Source of the DNA: Phycisphaeraceae bacterium
GTDB lineage: Bacteria > Planctomycetota > Phycisphaerae > Phycisphaerales > UBA1924
NCBI GenBank assembly: GCA_019636655.1
Contig: JAHBXB010000006.1
Coordinates: 1-64,000, forward strand
Reading direction: 5' to 3'
Length of the DNA: 64,000 nucleotides
In this document: piece by piece, positions 1 to 9,600 of the stretch
How positions within the stretch are numbered: the first letter of the stretch is position 1
How the letters are laid out: each line of letters opens with the position of its first letter
Notes under the pieces: generated by a model
What the model was told of the DNA's origin: nothing
What the model saw: only the letters and a program-made list of their open reading frames with translations
Databases searched by the model: none
Translations under genes and position numbers: made by a program

Positions 1-198
1 GGGGTCCGAGTCCATGAGCGCCGCGGCCTGCTGTGTGAGCCGCTGGGCCTCGATCGTGTTGCGCGACTCCTCCGACTGCGGGGCGTAGGGACTGGAAGAG
101 TTCGTGCCGGCGCAGGACCCCGCCGCGGCCAGGGCGCCGAGCATGAGGGCGGTGGTGACAGCGCGGGCGCCGGTACAGAGAAGGATGGGGGCTCGCAT
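1..198 (-). CDS. N-terminus of a lipoprotein-like protein, cut by the window edge
   Basis: The 66 visible codons start at ATG 198-196. A short basic N-terminus is followed by a hydrophobic, Ala-rich stretch and then AGSC, which resembles a lipobox with a candidate lipidated Cys near residue 29. A Ser/Asn-rich linker and an apparently helical segment (EAQRLTQQAAALMDSDP) follow, as at the start of tetratricopeptide-type lipoproteins. The start codon shares ATGA with the stop of the upstream gene, so translation is probably coupled and the gene belongs to the type II secretion-like operon. The rest lies outside the window, so the function is not assigned; a pilotin or assembly lipoprotein is only a guess. 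Confidence 0.6.
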   Translation of the reverse strand, partial: MRAPILLCTGARAVTTALMLGALAAAGSCAGTNSSSPYAPQSEESRNTIEAQRLTQQAAALMDSDP

Positions 199-803
199 CA
201 CGGCGTGGCTCCGGCGGTGGGCGTTCGGGGTGCGAGGATCGGCGGGCCGTCGAGGAAGACGTACTCGACGGCGATGACTGCGGCGAGGGGCAGGTCGGTG
301 CCCGCGGCGATGGGGTCCGATGACCGGCGCGGAGCGCCACGCATCGGCCCGGTGGCGGGCGAGAGGTCGATGGAGGCGACGGTCCAGTCCGGCTGGGCCG
401 AGCGCCACGCGCCGAGGAAGCGGCCCAGCGCCGGCAGGGTGATCCCGGTGAGCGTGAACGTGACCCGGCGCTTGGCGACCCGCGGCTCGCGGGAGGGCGG
501 CGACTCGCCGTCGCCGGTGAGCGTAGACAGCGTTGAAGCGGGGAGGCCCGCGGTCTCCAGGGCCGTCGTGACCCGGGTGGCCAGGCCGCTGACGGGGCGC
601 GGCCGCATCGCCCATTCGGGGATCAATGAGGCGATCGCCGCCAGTTCATCCGACTGCGCCGCGATGGCGTGCAGCCCGGCCTGCCGGCCGACAACCGCCG
701 CGTGCGCACCCGCCGCGGCGGAGGCGGACCAAGCGACGGCGCCGATCGCCGCGCCCAGCACGATGGTCCACAGCAGGAGGAGGGGATTGGAGGCTCGATT
801 CAT
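198..803 (-). CDS. GspM/PilO-like inner-membrane protein of a type II secretion system
   Basis: This is a 201-residue protein. One N-terminal membrane helix (about residues 8-27) is followed by a coiled-coil-like segment and then a small alpha/beta domain (about residues 85-190), the usual shape of GspM/PilO proteins that bridge GspL and the pseudopilus. Similarity to the family is weak and the call rests on size, topology and position. I chose ATG at 803 because the open frame upstream is the shadow of the preceding gene and because this ATG overlaps that gene's stop (ATGA). It lies after the GspL-like gene, in the classical L-M order. The segment after residue 165 is Pro/Ala-rich and probably disordered. 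Confidence 0.6.
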   Translation of the reverse strand: MNRASNPLLLLWTIVLGAAIGAVAWSASAAAGAHAAVVGRQAGLHAIAAQSDELAAIASLIPEWAMRPRPVSGLATRVTTALETAGLPASTLSTLTGDGESPPSREPRVAKRRVTFTLTGITLPALGRFLGAWRSAQPDWTVASIDLSPATGPMRGAPRRSSDPIAAGTDLPLAAVIAVEYVFLDGPPILAPRTPTAGATP

Positions 804-1699
804 GGATGACCTCCGGAACGGCTCAGCAGTCCCGTGCTCGATGGCGCGCGTTCCCGGTCGCCGCGTCGAAGGGTGATCGACACGCGCGTGAACGACTCCT
901 GGGTGCTGAGGCGCGGTTCCTCGAGGGCCCAGCCGGGCGGGGGCGCGAAGGCGTCCAGGAACGGGGTCGGGCTTCCTTCGATCAGGACCGAAGCGGTGAT
1001 GGAAGCATCCGTGATAGCCAGGCTCTGGGGCTTGGCCTGCGGACCGCCGGGAACGCTCGGCCACAAGGCGAGGATCTCCGCGAGCACACCGGCGGCGTCG
1101 GCCTGTTCGGGGGCCGAGGTGGTGAGGGTCTTGAACTGCCGCGCTTCGGCCAGGCGCTGGGCCAGGTCCAGGTGCGACTCATCCAGCCCCGCGCCCTCAA
1201 GGGCCTCTCGCGCTGCGGCGGATGCGAGGTCGGCGGCGTGCGTCCAGTGCGCGGCCCGGCGGAGCAGCCCGATCGCGGCGAGCGAGGCGAGGGCGAGCAC
1301 GAGGGCCATCGCCGCGAGGTGGCGCCGCAGTCGGGCGCGGCGGATCGGCGCGGGCTCGGCGTCGCCGACGAGCAGGTCGAGGTGGTCCACGTGGACCGCG
1401 GCGTCGATGCACGATGGCAGCGACTCGGGGCTCAGGCGGAGCACGCCAACGGGCAGGGAGGCCAGCGCGTCCATCGGCACCGCGCACACGACGACTCGGG
1501 TGTCGGCGGCCGGCGTGCAGACCGCGTGCAGGGGGGCACCCGCCGCGGCCCGGGGTACCAGGTCTTCGAAGTCCGGCCGAAGCGCCTCGGGGAGCGGGCC
1601 GGTCCGGCGCCAGCCGGGGGCTTCGAGCACGGCCCAGTAGAAGCGGTCCGCGGGCCAGCGTTGGTGCGGCGACGGTGATGAAGGAGGGTGGCCGCTCAC
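800..1699 (-). CDS. GspL/PilN-like membrane protein of a type II secretion system
   Basis: This is a 299-residue protein. A cytoplasmic N-terminal part (about 1-120) is followed by a single membrane helix (about 129-147, rich in Ala/Leu) and a periplasmic alpha/beta domain, as in the GspL or PilM-PilN arrangement that ties the secretion ATPase to the inner-membrane platform. The N-terminal part is short for an actin-like GspL domain and I see no clear ATP-binding motif, so it may be a reduced version. Translation starts at GTG 1699-1697, overlapping the previous stop; its own stop overlaps the next start. The chain of 4-base overlaps indicates one coupled operon. Confidence 0.6.
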   Translation of the reverse strand: MSGHPPSSPSPHQRWPADRFYWAVLEAPGWRRTGPLPEALRPDFEDLVPRAAAGAPLHAVCTPAADTRVVVCAVPMDALASLPVGVLRLSPESLPSCIDAAVHVDHLDLLVGDAEPAPIRRARLRRHLAAMALVLALASLAAIGLLRRAAHWTHAADLASAAAREALEGAGLDESHLDLAQRLAEARQFKTLTTSAPEQADAAGVLAEILALWPSVPGGPQAKPQSLAITDASITASVLIEGSPTPFLDAFAPPPGWALEEPRLSTQESFTRVSITLRRGDRERAPSSTGLLSRSGGHP

Positions 1700-2214
1700 G
1701 GGCGCGCCCCCTTGGGCTCGGCGTCGAGCGCCAGGGTGCGGACCGCGTGCGGCGGGCGGGCGTCGCGGAGTTCCACCAGCCGCTCGGAGACGCGGTCGAT
1801 CGTGTACCCCGCCGTCGCCTGCTCCCCTTGGCCCAGCACGAGCAGCCGATCGGCGTCCGGGTCGTAGAGCACCGCGCGCAGCGACGGGGCGCCGGCGGTG
1901 GGGCTCTTCGAGTCGCCCCCGCCATCGGCGACGATCGCGAGCAGTTGCAGCCGCATCGGCGGCGGCGGCGGCTCGGGCGGTGGAGCCGGAGGGGGCGAGG
2001 GCGGGGCGGGCGGCGGCGGCGGGGCGACCCAGAGGGGCGCGTGGAACGCGGCCTGGTCCAGCGCGATGAGTGTCGGCTTGGATGGCCGGGACGGTTCAGG
2101 GGCGTGCGCGATCGTTTCCGGGGGCTCAACCGAGCCCAACGGCGCGAACGCCCACCACGCGGCGAGCACCAGAGCCGCCGCGGCCGCGGCCATCGGCGCC
2201 GGCCGGGCTCGCAT
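1696..2214 (-). CDS. GspC/PilP-like periplasmic protein of a type II secretion system
   Basis: This is a 172-residue protein. It has one N-terminal membrane helix (about residues 7-24), a long Pro-rich linker (about 62-88) and a small beta domain containing LQLLAIVADG, RAVLYD and YTIDRVSERLVEL. The order helix, Pro-rich linker, small beta domain matches GspC homology-region or PilP proteins, which link the inner-membrane platform to the secretin. I used ATG 2214 because the open frame upstream overlaps gspE out of phase and is not protein-like. Its position between gspE and the GspL-like gene supports a coupling role. Confidence 0.6.
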   Translation of the reverse strand: MRARPAPMAAAAAALVLAAWWAFAPLGSVEPPETIAHAPEPSRPSKPTLIALDQAAFHAPLWVAPPPPPAPPSPPPAPPPEPPPPPMRLQLLAIVADGGGDSKSPTAGAPSLRAVLYDPDADRLLVLGQGEQATAGYTIDRVSERLVELRDARPPHAVRTLALDAEPKGARP

Positions 2215-2234
2215 GGGATGGTTGAGATCGCGGC

Positions 2235-4010
2235 TCAGGCGATGTCCTCCTCGAGCAGGTCGACGACGCGGGCCGCCTCCTCGCGCGTGGTCTCGCCCGC
2301 GGCGATTAGGGCCTCCCCGGCTTCCTTCAAGGTGACCATCCCCGCCCGCCGCGCGGCCTGCTTTACCTCGATCGCCGAGCTGCGGCGGCCGATCAGAGAT
2401 CGCACCTCCGGCTCGACCACCAGCAGCTCGAAGATGCCGGTGCGGCCGCGGTAGCCGGTGTGGAAGCACGCCTCACACCCCCCCCTCCCCCCTTCCCCCG
2501 CCTCGCCTCCACGACCCTCGGGACCGCCGCACTCCCGGTGCACCTTGCGGACCAGCCGCTGGGCGAGGACGGCGGAGAGAGACGAGGCAACGAGGAAGGG
2601 CTCGACGCCCAGGTCCAGCAGTCGCGCGATCGCGCTCGCCGCGTCGTTGGTGTGCAGCGTCGAGAGGACCATGTGGCCGGTCAGCGAGGACTGCACCGCG
2701 ATCCGCGCCGTCTCCTCGTCGCGGACCTCGCCGACCATGATCACATCCGGGTCCTGCCGGAGGATGTGCCGCAGGCCCGTGGCAAAGGTGACGTTCTTCT
2801 TGGGGTCCACCTGCGTCTGGCTCACCGAGAGCCCGGAGCACGCCAGGTCGTACTCGACCGGGTCCTCAACGGTCATCATGTTCACTTCGCAGCCCCCCCT
2901 CCCGACCCCCCTCCCATTCCCCCGTGCATGCGGTTGGCCTCCGCTGGCCTGTGCGCCACTCGGTGAGTTGGTGGAACTAATCCACGCGAGCGTGGTGTAC
3001 AAGGTCGTGGTCTTGCCGCTGCCGGTGGGGCCGGTCGAGAGGACGATGCCGCTGGTGCGTGCCACCTGGGCGAGGTACGCCGACTCCACCGGCGGCGGCA
3101 TCCCCAGGGCCGCGAAGCTCAGGGTGTGCGGCGAGCGCGAAGGGTCCAGCAGGCGCACCACCACCCGCTCGCCATACGTGCTCGGCAGCGTGCTGATCCG
3201 CAGGTCCACGCGCCTGCCGCCCGCCGATGTTCCCCCTGCGGCCGACCGGCCGCCGATGGTCACGGTCGCCCGGCCGTCCTGCGCCGACCGCCGCTCGGCG
3301 ACGTCCAGGCGGGCCATGACCTTGATGCGCGTCACCACCGCGCTCGCGAGCGAGCCGGGGAGCTCCCGCGCGGTGTGCAGGGCGCCGTCGAGGCGGTAGC
3401 GGACCAGCGTCCGCTCGCGGATCGGCTGCACGTGCACATCGCTCGCCCCGCGCGTGAGGGCCTCGAAGAGGATCAGGTCCACCAGCCGCACCGCCGGGGC
3501 CTTGCCGTGGGTGCTCAACAGGTCTCGCTCCGCCTCCTTGACCGCGTGCTCCAGGTCGGCCTGCACATCCAGCGATCCCTCCACGTGCACCGCCGGGGCA
3601 TCGGTCTCCACGACCGCGACCGATCCCTGCACCCCCCCCGCGGCGGCGTAGACGCGGTCGATCGCCGAGGCGATCTCCTCGGGCTGGGCCGGTGTCGTGG
3701 TCACCCGGCGCCCGAGGGCCACGCCGGTGTTGTGCACCGCGGCGGGCGGCGTCGAGGCGGCGATCAGCAGCGACTCCACGGGAGCGCCGTCGCCATCAGG
3801 GCTCACTCCCGCGCTCAGGATCAGGTGCCGGCGCGCGAAGTCGTGGTCGACCAGGCGAAGGAAGTCCGGCGATGGGGTGCACGAGGTCGGTGAGAGGGAT
3901 GCGGGGGGAACTCGCACCTCGACAGGTCGGCGCGCTGCGGCTTGGAGAGAGTCTTCTCCAAGTACCGCCAGCACGGGGGCAAGGGGGGCCAGGGGGGAGG
4001 GGGAGGTCAT
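2235..4010 (-). CDS. gspE: Type II secretion / type IV pilus assembly ATPase GspE
   Basis: This 591-residue GspE/PilB-type ATPase powers pseudopilus assembly from the cytoplasmic face of the inner membrane. Visible parts are an N-terminal domain with degenerate sequence, the ASDVHVQPI box (about 185), Walker A GPTGSGKTTT (about 327-336), the Asp box (TVEDPVEYDL), Walker B (PDVIMVGEVRDEETA) and the His box (STLHTNDAASAIARL). Two stretches are odd. About 30 Gly/Ser-rich residues are inserted between Walker A and the Asp box. The C-terminal zinc module is reduced: the first CxxC pair is a lone Cys, followed by a Gly/Glu-rich spacer and then CEAC. Both coincide with C/G-homopolymer-rich DNA. The start overlaps the gspD stop (ATGA); a much longer open frame upstream is a gspD shadow. 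Confidence 0.93.
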   Translation of the reverse strand: MTSPSPLAPLAPVLAVLGEDSLQAAARRPVEVRVPPASLSPTSCTPSPDFLRLVDHDFARRHLILSAGVSPDGDGAPVESLLIAASTPPAAVHNTGVALGRRVTTTPAQPEEIASAIDRVYAAAGGVQGSVAVVETDAPAVHVEGSLDVQADLEHAVKEAERDLLSTHGKAPAVRLVDLILFEALTRGASDVHVQPIRERTLVRYRLDGALHTARELPGSLASAVVTRIKVMARLDVAERRSAQDGRATVTIGGRSAAGGTSAGGRRVDLRISTLPSTYGERVVVRLLDPSRSPHTLSFAALGMPPPVESAYLAQVARTSGIVLSTGPTGSGKTTTLYTTLAWISSTNSPSGAQASGGQPHARGNGRGVGRGGCEVNMMTVEDPVEYDLACSGLSVSQTQVDPKKNVTFATGLRHILRQDPDVIMVGEVRDEETARIAVQSSLTGHMVLSTLHTNDAASAIARLLDLGVEPFLVASSLSAVLAQRLVRKVHRECGGPEGRGGEAGEGGRGGCEACFHTGYRGRTGIFELLVVEPEVRSLIGRRSSAIEVKQAARRAGMVTLKEAGEALIAAGETTREEAARVVDLLEEDIA

Positions 4011-6355
4011 CGGATGATTCGGGGGTGGACCTGGGGGAAGCCGTCGTCGATCTTCGCGGCGCGGGTGTCGGCCTCGCTGAGGTACTTGAGGTCGTCGAAG
4101 CTCGCCTGCCGCAGCACGTTGGCGCGGATGAACACGAAGAACCGCGACCGGCTGTTGGCGTTGTTGCGGTTCTTGAACAGCTCGCCCAGCCCGGGGATGT
4201 CCCCGATCAGCGGGATCTGCGAGGTCCCCTTGGTCTCCGAGACCAGCTCCAGCCCGCCCACCACGACGGTGAACCCATCGGGGATCGTGACCGTGCTGTG
4301 CACCTGGTTCTGCTGCCGCGGCGGCGGGAGCCCCTCGCCCGGGGAGTTGCCGGTGAAGGCGCTCAGCTTGACGTCGTACTCCAGGATCAGGTGGTCCCCC
4401 TCGGCGATCTGCGGCCTGATCGTCGCCGTGGTCCCCGCATCCTGCGTGCCGCCGAAGGCCGTCACCGTGCTGGTGTTGTTGGTGCTGGTCGTCGCCACCG
4501 GCTGCTGGAGCACCGAGGAGAAGACCGCCTGCTGGTTGTTGGTCACCAGCAGCCTGGGCTTGCTCACCGACCGCCCGTCGTTGAGCGTCTCCAGGGCGCG
4601 GACGAGGATGCTGAAGTTCCCCGGGTTGAGCACCAGCCCCGTGAAGCCCAGCGGGTCGCCCGCGATGGCGCGGGCGCCGTTGGCCGCGGCGGTGGAGAGG
4701 CCAAAGAGCGAGAGCAGGTCCGCCTTGGTGTCGTCGTTCAGGTCCACCGACTTGGTGATCTCGATCCCGAGGCTGATCGTCTGCGCCTCGCTCAGCGAGA
4801 GCAGGATCACCTCCAGCATCACCTGCGGCTGGCGGACGTCCAGGGCCTTGATCAGCTCCGCCAGCTGCGCCAGCAGCCGCGGCTCCCCCACGGCGATCAG
4901 CGTGCTGGTCCCCTCGTCGCAGGTCAAGACCAGCGGCGGCTCGTACGGGGCCGGGGCGCCCTCGCCGCGGCTTGCGTTGCCGGCGCCCGCCGCGCTGCGA
5001 CGCGCGAGGGCCCTGTTGGCGGGGACTCCCATCGCGGTGTCGCCCGCGAGCGGGGTGGCGTTCGACGCCGCCGTGGCCGGCGTCAGCGAGTTCACCGGCG
5101 GCACGACCGGGTCGGTCGGCTGCGGGGCCAGGCCGGGGGTGAGAGCGGCGGCGCCCGTGGGCGCCGCCCCCTGGTCCGCCGCCGCCGAGACCACGCCCGC
5201 CTGCAGCAGCGAGTCCAGCACCGCCTTGAGCTCCGTCACGCTCCGGTTGCGGATCTTGAAGGACCGCACCGGCCGGCGCGCAGCGCTCGGGACCGAGTCG
5301 AGCCGCGCCAGCAACTCCCGGATCCGCCCGTGCTCGCTCGCGGTCGCGGTGATGATCAGCGAGCCGGTCAGGTCGTCGACCACCAGCCGCCAGCGGTCCT
5401 CGCCCGCCGCGGCCGCGGCGCCCGGGGCGGGGTCCCGCACGCTCTGCTCGATCAGCCGCGCCACATCGCCGACGGCGAAGGTCCGCGGCGAGTACGTCAT
5501 CGTCTCCACGCTCTCCCGCCGGTCCAGCTGCGCGATCAGGCCCAGCCACGACGCCCGGGACGCCTCCGGGCAGACCAGGATCAGCCCGTTCCCCGTCGGC
5601 GAGGCCAGCACCTCTCCCGGCGTCTTCTCCCCCGACACCTGGTCCCGCCTAAGCGTCACCTGCGACACCAACGCCGCCATCGGGATCGCGCCGAGGTACC
5701 GGAGCGGGACCTCCTCGACCACGGCCTGCGCTGAAGAACTGTCGAGTTGATGCAGCAGCTCCAACGCAAGATCCACCCGTGGCGACAGATCCGCGATCAT
5801 GAGCAGGCCGCCGTCCCCGAGTTGCACGACCGACCCTATCGGCTTGGAGAGCACCTTGGAGATCGCGTCTATGACCTCCCGGCCCGAGCGGTGCTGGACC
5901 CGCACCACCTCCATCCGGAACCCGGGCGGGGGCTCGGCTGGGCCTTCCGCGGCGACGTCCTTAACAGTCGCCACCCCGGGTGCTTCTGATACCTTGACGA
6001 CGCTATATGACGCTGGACCGGGCATGCGAACTGTGGTAAACCCTCGAACTGCGAGCACCCGATTGAGCAGAGCCCACAGTTCTGTGTCGGTCATCCCCGC
6101 TTCGAGGCGGAGGGTGACCACCCCCTTGAGCGAGGCGGCGTCGTAATCAATGTTGAGTTTCAGCCGCTGGCCGACCAGGTCCAGAAGGCGGGCGAGCTCG
6201 ATCTGGCCGGCGGGGATGGTCAGGGGTTGGGTGATCGGAGAGGCGGGCTCGGGCTGTGCGGCGAGCGACTGGGCACTCGCAAACGCCACCAGGGTGGCCA
6301 CTCCACACGCGGCGCCAAAGAAGACCGATCCGTGGTGATGCGTGCGTTGGGCCAT
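4007..6355 (-). CDS. gspD: Type II secretion secretin GspD
   Basis: This 782-residue secretin forms the outer-membrane gate of the type II system. It has an N-terminal signal peptide (cleavage near residue 33), an N0-like domain (about 40-125), ring-building N1-N3-like repeats, and a low-complexity Ala/Pro/Thr linker (about 395-470). The C-terminal secretin domain includes VSKPRLLVTNNQQAVF, the conserved VPLIGDIP-type motif (here IPLIGDIPGLGELF) and a closing beta strand (FFVFIRANVL). It is the first gene of the minus-strand operon. A -10-like TAGACT (minus) lies only 9 nt before the ATG and there is no evident Shine-Dalgarno, so the mRNA may be leaderless. Confidence 0.92.
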   Translation of the reverse strand: MAQRTHHHGSVFFGAACGVATLVAFASAQSLAAQPEPASPITQPLTIPAGQIELARLLDLVGQRLKLNIDYDAASLKGVVTLRLEAGMTDTELWALLNRVLAVRGFTTVRMPGPASYSVVKVSEAPGVATVKDVAAEGPAEPPPGFRMEVVRVQHRSGREVIDAISKVLSKPIGSVVQLGDGGLLMIADLSPRVDLALELLHQLDSSSAQAVVEEVPLRYLGAIPMAALVSQVTLRRDQVSGEKTPGEVLASPTGNGLILVCPEASRASWLGLIAQLDRRESVETMTYSPRTFAVGDVARLIEQSVRDPAPGAAAAAGEDRWRLVVDDLTGSLIITATASEHGRIRELLARLDSVPSAARRPVRSFKIRNRSVTELKAVLDSLLQAGVVSAAADQGAAPTGAAALTPGLAPQPTDPVVPPVNSLTPATAASNATPLAGDTAMGVPANRALARRSAAGAGNASRGEGAPAPYEPPLVLTCDEGTSTLIAVGEPRLLAQLAELIKALDVRQPQVMLEVILLSLSEAQTISLGIEITKSVDLNDDTKADLLSLFGLSTAAANGARAIAGDPLGFTGLVLNPGNFSILVRALETLNDGRSVSKPRLLVTNNQQAVFSSVLQQPVATTSTNNTSTVTAFGGTQDAGTTATIRPQIAEGDHLILEYDVKLSAFTGNSPGEGLPPPRQQNQVHSTVTIPDGFTVVVGGLELVSETKGTSQIPLIGDIPGLGELFKNRNNANSRSRFFVFIRANVLRQASFDDLKYLSEADTRAAKIDDGFPQVHPRIIR

Positions 6356-6681
6356 GGTGCGGCCAGTCTACCACAAAGCAGCACTCTCATCAAAGCTCCA
6401 ATGGGCTATCGCTCTATCTCCAAGTCAAAACAAAGTTATGCACATGTCGAATCCCGGCTTGACACCATGAATGACACACGGCACACTGACTCTGCTCGTC
6501 AGATTCGGAGAGCCACCTGTAGAACTCACACTGTGATGCCGCAGAGTTAATACCTCTGCGCAGCGACATACGAGGTCCACATTGCTCGCGTAATCCGCCG
6601 GAAGTATCCGGCTGTACTGATTTATCTGTACAACACAAGAGCTATGCTAGCGCAGCATCTACTGATAATAGGAGTTCGAAT
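6356..6681. other. Divergent intergenic region between gspD and the RHS gene
   Basis: This is 326 bp of noticeably AT-richer DNA than the flanking secretion genes. It carries the gspD promoter on one side. On the other side are a short dyad (GCCGG-N6-CCGGC, around 6597-6612), a GTAC-N10-GTAC dyad (around 6614-6631) and a TATGCT -10-like hexamer (6643-6648) about 34 nt before the RHS start. The short open frames here look random. Confidence 0.5.
6365..6393 (-). promoter_or_regulatory. Candidate leaderless promoter of gspD
   Basis: On the minus strand TTGATG (6393-6388) and TAGACT (6370-6365) are 17 bp apart. The -10 element ends 9 nt before the gspD ATG, so transcription would start at or very near the start codon. 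Confidence 0.45.
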
Positions 6682-9600
6682 GTGAGTCAACAATCCAGAG
6701 TTCAAGGGCTTCAACGCTCGGTGCTTGCTGCGAGCGCATTGATCGGCACGGGATCCAGTGGAGGGCTGGCGCAAACTCCTCCTCCTCACCCGATGCAGCA
6801 ACCAGGCTTTACCTTCCCTCTAGGTCAAACCACGGACGCTCCAAACGCCGTCTCAAACGTCAAGCATACGTTTGAAAACGGTCGCCACAAGTACGAATGG
6901 ATGACTGGCCTCCGCATTTCGGAAACGGAATGGGCGCCATCTCCGTTTGTCCCGACCCCGGGAGTGGCCGGGGTAGGAGAGCCGCCATATCCCACAGCGC
7001 CATTCCCATCAGCGTGCTGGTCTTCGCTGATGCTCCCGACGCTGCAGCCTGAAAGTTCGTATGCGCCATTCGCGCGTGCTCCAAATCAGCCTATGGGCTC
7101 TCGACTGGGTATTTGTCTTGCATCCTCGCCATCTCCTGGCGATTTTCTTACGCCTGCCAAGACCCTCGGTGAATCGTCGCTCTGCTTGCTCCCACCTGGG
7201 CAGGGCGGAGCTCCTACGGGTTGGAATGGGGTAACGCGGCCGACGCTCGATGGCGTCGTGGATTTGGTAACAGGACTGCCGCTGTACAAGGTAGTTGATC
7301 TGGAACTCCCACTGGATGGGGCTGTTTTCCGTCTTACGCGGACCCGCTCTGGCGGTCCCGGCGTGAGCGATTTCAGAGGCCCCATGAACAGTTCACACGT
7401 GCCCGGTGCCGATCGGTGGTGGGATTGGGTTGGATCCGGGTGGATGGCGGGTGAGAATCCAATACTGCTTATTGATGCAGCGATGCACGAAGTCACCGGT
7501 GATGGCCCGGCCACTACATGGCTCTGGCTTGACGCGCACCACTCGATTCCCTTTCAACAGGTATGGCACCCGGGAGCAGGAGGCCAGCCGGGTCGAATGG
7601 AGTACGAGGCTCCGCCACGGTTTCGCGCAAGGATTGAGCACAACGGCGTTTGGGATCAGGGCACAACCGGTACGAGTACCACGCCCCCTCAGTTTGCAGG
7701 GTGGTCAACGTGGCCGACACAATACGAAGTCTATCTCTACGACGGCCAGATTCATTACACCTTTGTAGTGGTACGGGAGGACATCCCGGAACATAGCTGG
7801 AACTGGTCATACATCAATTCTGGCGATTCAGATCCTCCCGAGGGGGCTATTTGGGCAAGCAATAGTTATCATGAAAGACCATGCACTCGCAACCAGTTCC
7901 TGAAGCTGCAAGGCAGCGAAGAACTCGACCAAGACGACCCGAGGCGACACCATATCTCGTCGGAATCGGAGTCTAATCCGGGATTCGGTATTCCGTACTA
8001 CGGACTCTGCGTCCGAGTCGAGGATCAGTTTGGGCACGCCGTAGAGATATCGTATTGTGATGTTGAGAGGGTCTCCGTCGATAACTCAACTACAACCGAA
8101 CATGTGGAGTGTGTGCAGGACGGCCCAGCAAAGGGGCAGATTAAATACATCAAGCTCAAGAGTGGAGGCGAGACTCGCTGGACACTGGTCTATGCGCACC
8201 GTCGCTTTGGCGCATTCACGCCTGATTATCATGCCACTAGTCCGCTTGGAGAATGGTTTTGCAGCAGCTTTCCAAATAACAATTCCACGCCATCAGTCGT
8301 CCATGAGACCCATGGGTTCTCGGCGATCGACCGGATTTATGTTTTTGCTGGCGACATTGCTGACAGCTCGCTCCGACAGGCCAGTCTCACTGTGAACCAT
8401 CGCTCCGGGCCAAGCTGGGGCAACACTCTAGATCCGCTAGGCAGTTACAACCAGAACCGTCCGAGCGGAGCGGCGGCTCTGCCAACTGAGTGGGCTTATC
8501 AAGTAGCATATGAATATTATGAATTGTACATGGATGAAGGCAGCTGCATGCCCGATGCGGCTCCGCCCATCCTGCTCCGGACCCGCATCAAGGCGCGCCA
8601 GGAGCCACCTCCTGGCGCCTCGGGCGCGCCACTTGAGACCGAGCGCCACAGGCTCTTCGTTTATCAATATTTGCCAACACTAGTGACGTCATCCGTAGAG
8701 CTGCCATGGCTGCGGATGATCTTTGAGCAGGACGACATTGCGAACGCCATAAGTGTATGGCGTCAGGTGAACGGCGGGCCGGCACTTTCGGAAGAGAATA
8801 TTGCTAAATGGAATATTTCGTTAGCTACTTTCGATCAGTATATTGCACCATTGGCATCGCTGCGGCTCGAGTCGTCAGTAAATACGTCATGGCCAAATAG
8901 CACAAGTCATATAGCCCCTCCATACGGAGCATTATTCAGTCTTGGGCAGCTCCGACTCGACAGTTCGGAAGCGTGGAATGATGGAGCTCCGCACACGGTC
9001 GGCGTAGCAGCGATCGGCAGCAGAGCTTCTGGGCAGCGTGTTTTCAGGCTGAACCGCCTCATCGTTCCGCCCGAGTCGTCTGGTGGCACTTTTTGGCCGG
9101 GACCTGGTACGCCGTATAGCCGCGAGCCTGGTCGTAGTGTTTTTGCGCATCCGTTCGCATGGCGAAGCGATATGAAGCAGTATATTGCGCAACAAGCAGA
9201 TATTGCTACGCTGCTCGGATACGCCGACACTCCGGAGCTGCACAAGTCTCGCTGGGTGTCGATTATTGATGAGTTTCCGACCCAGCAACGGAACACGTTA
9301 GCTCTAGACACGCCAGTGGATTACGATGAGACCCTGTTCGGTTATGATGGGCCCGAGGCCAACAAGCCGGGCCAGCTGAGCCGCCGTGTGGTTGAGATGA
9401 ATGCCGCGGGATTCGTTCTGCGCGAGCGACGCTGGGACTTTGATCCGTCGGGATCGGTTATGAGCGGCGGCGGTTTGGGTGAGCAGTATATCTACAAAGA
9501 GGCGCGTCCTTACTTCCAAGCAAAGGGTGTCGAAGACGGTGTTCTCGACCTGCAACCCCTGTCGCTCCAGAAGGAACTCTTGCTCATCGAGCACCGCTCC

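Noticed and set aside
4011-5549. Very long gspE reading frame extending upstream to 5549
   Set aside because: The extra residues are Arg/Gly/Ala-rich shadow of gspD; the real start at 4010 overlaps the gspD stop.
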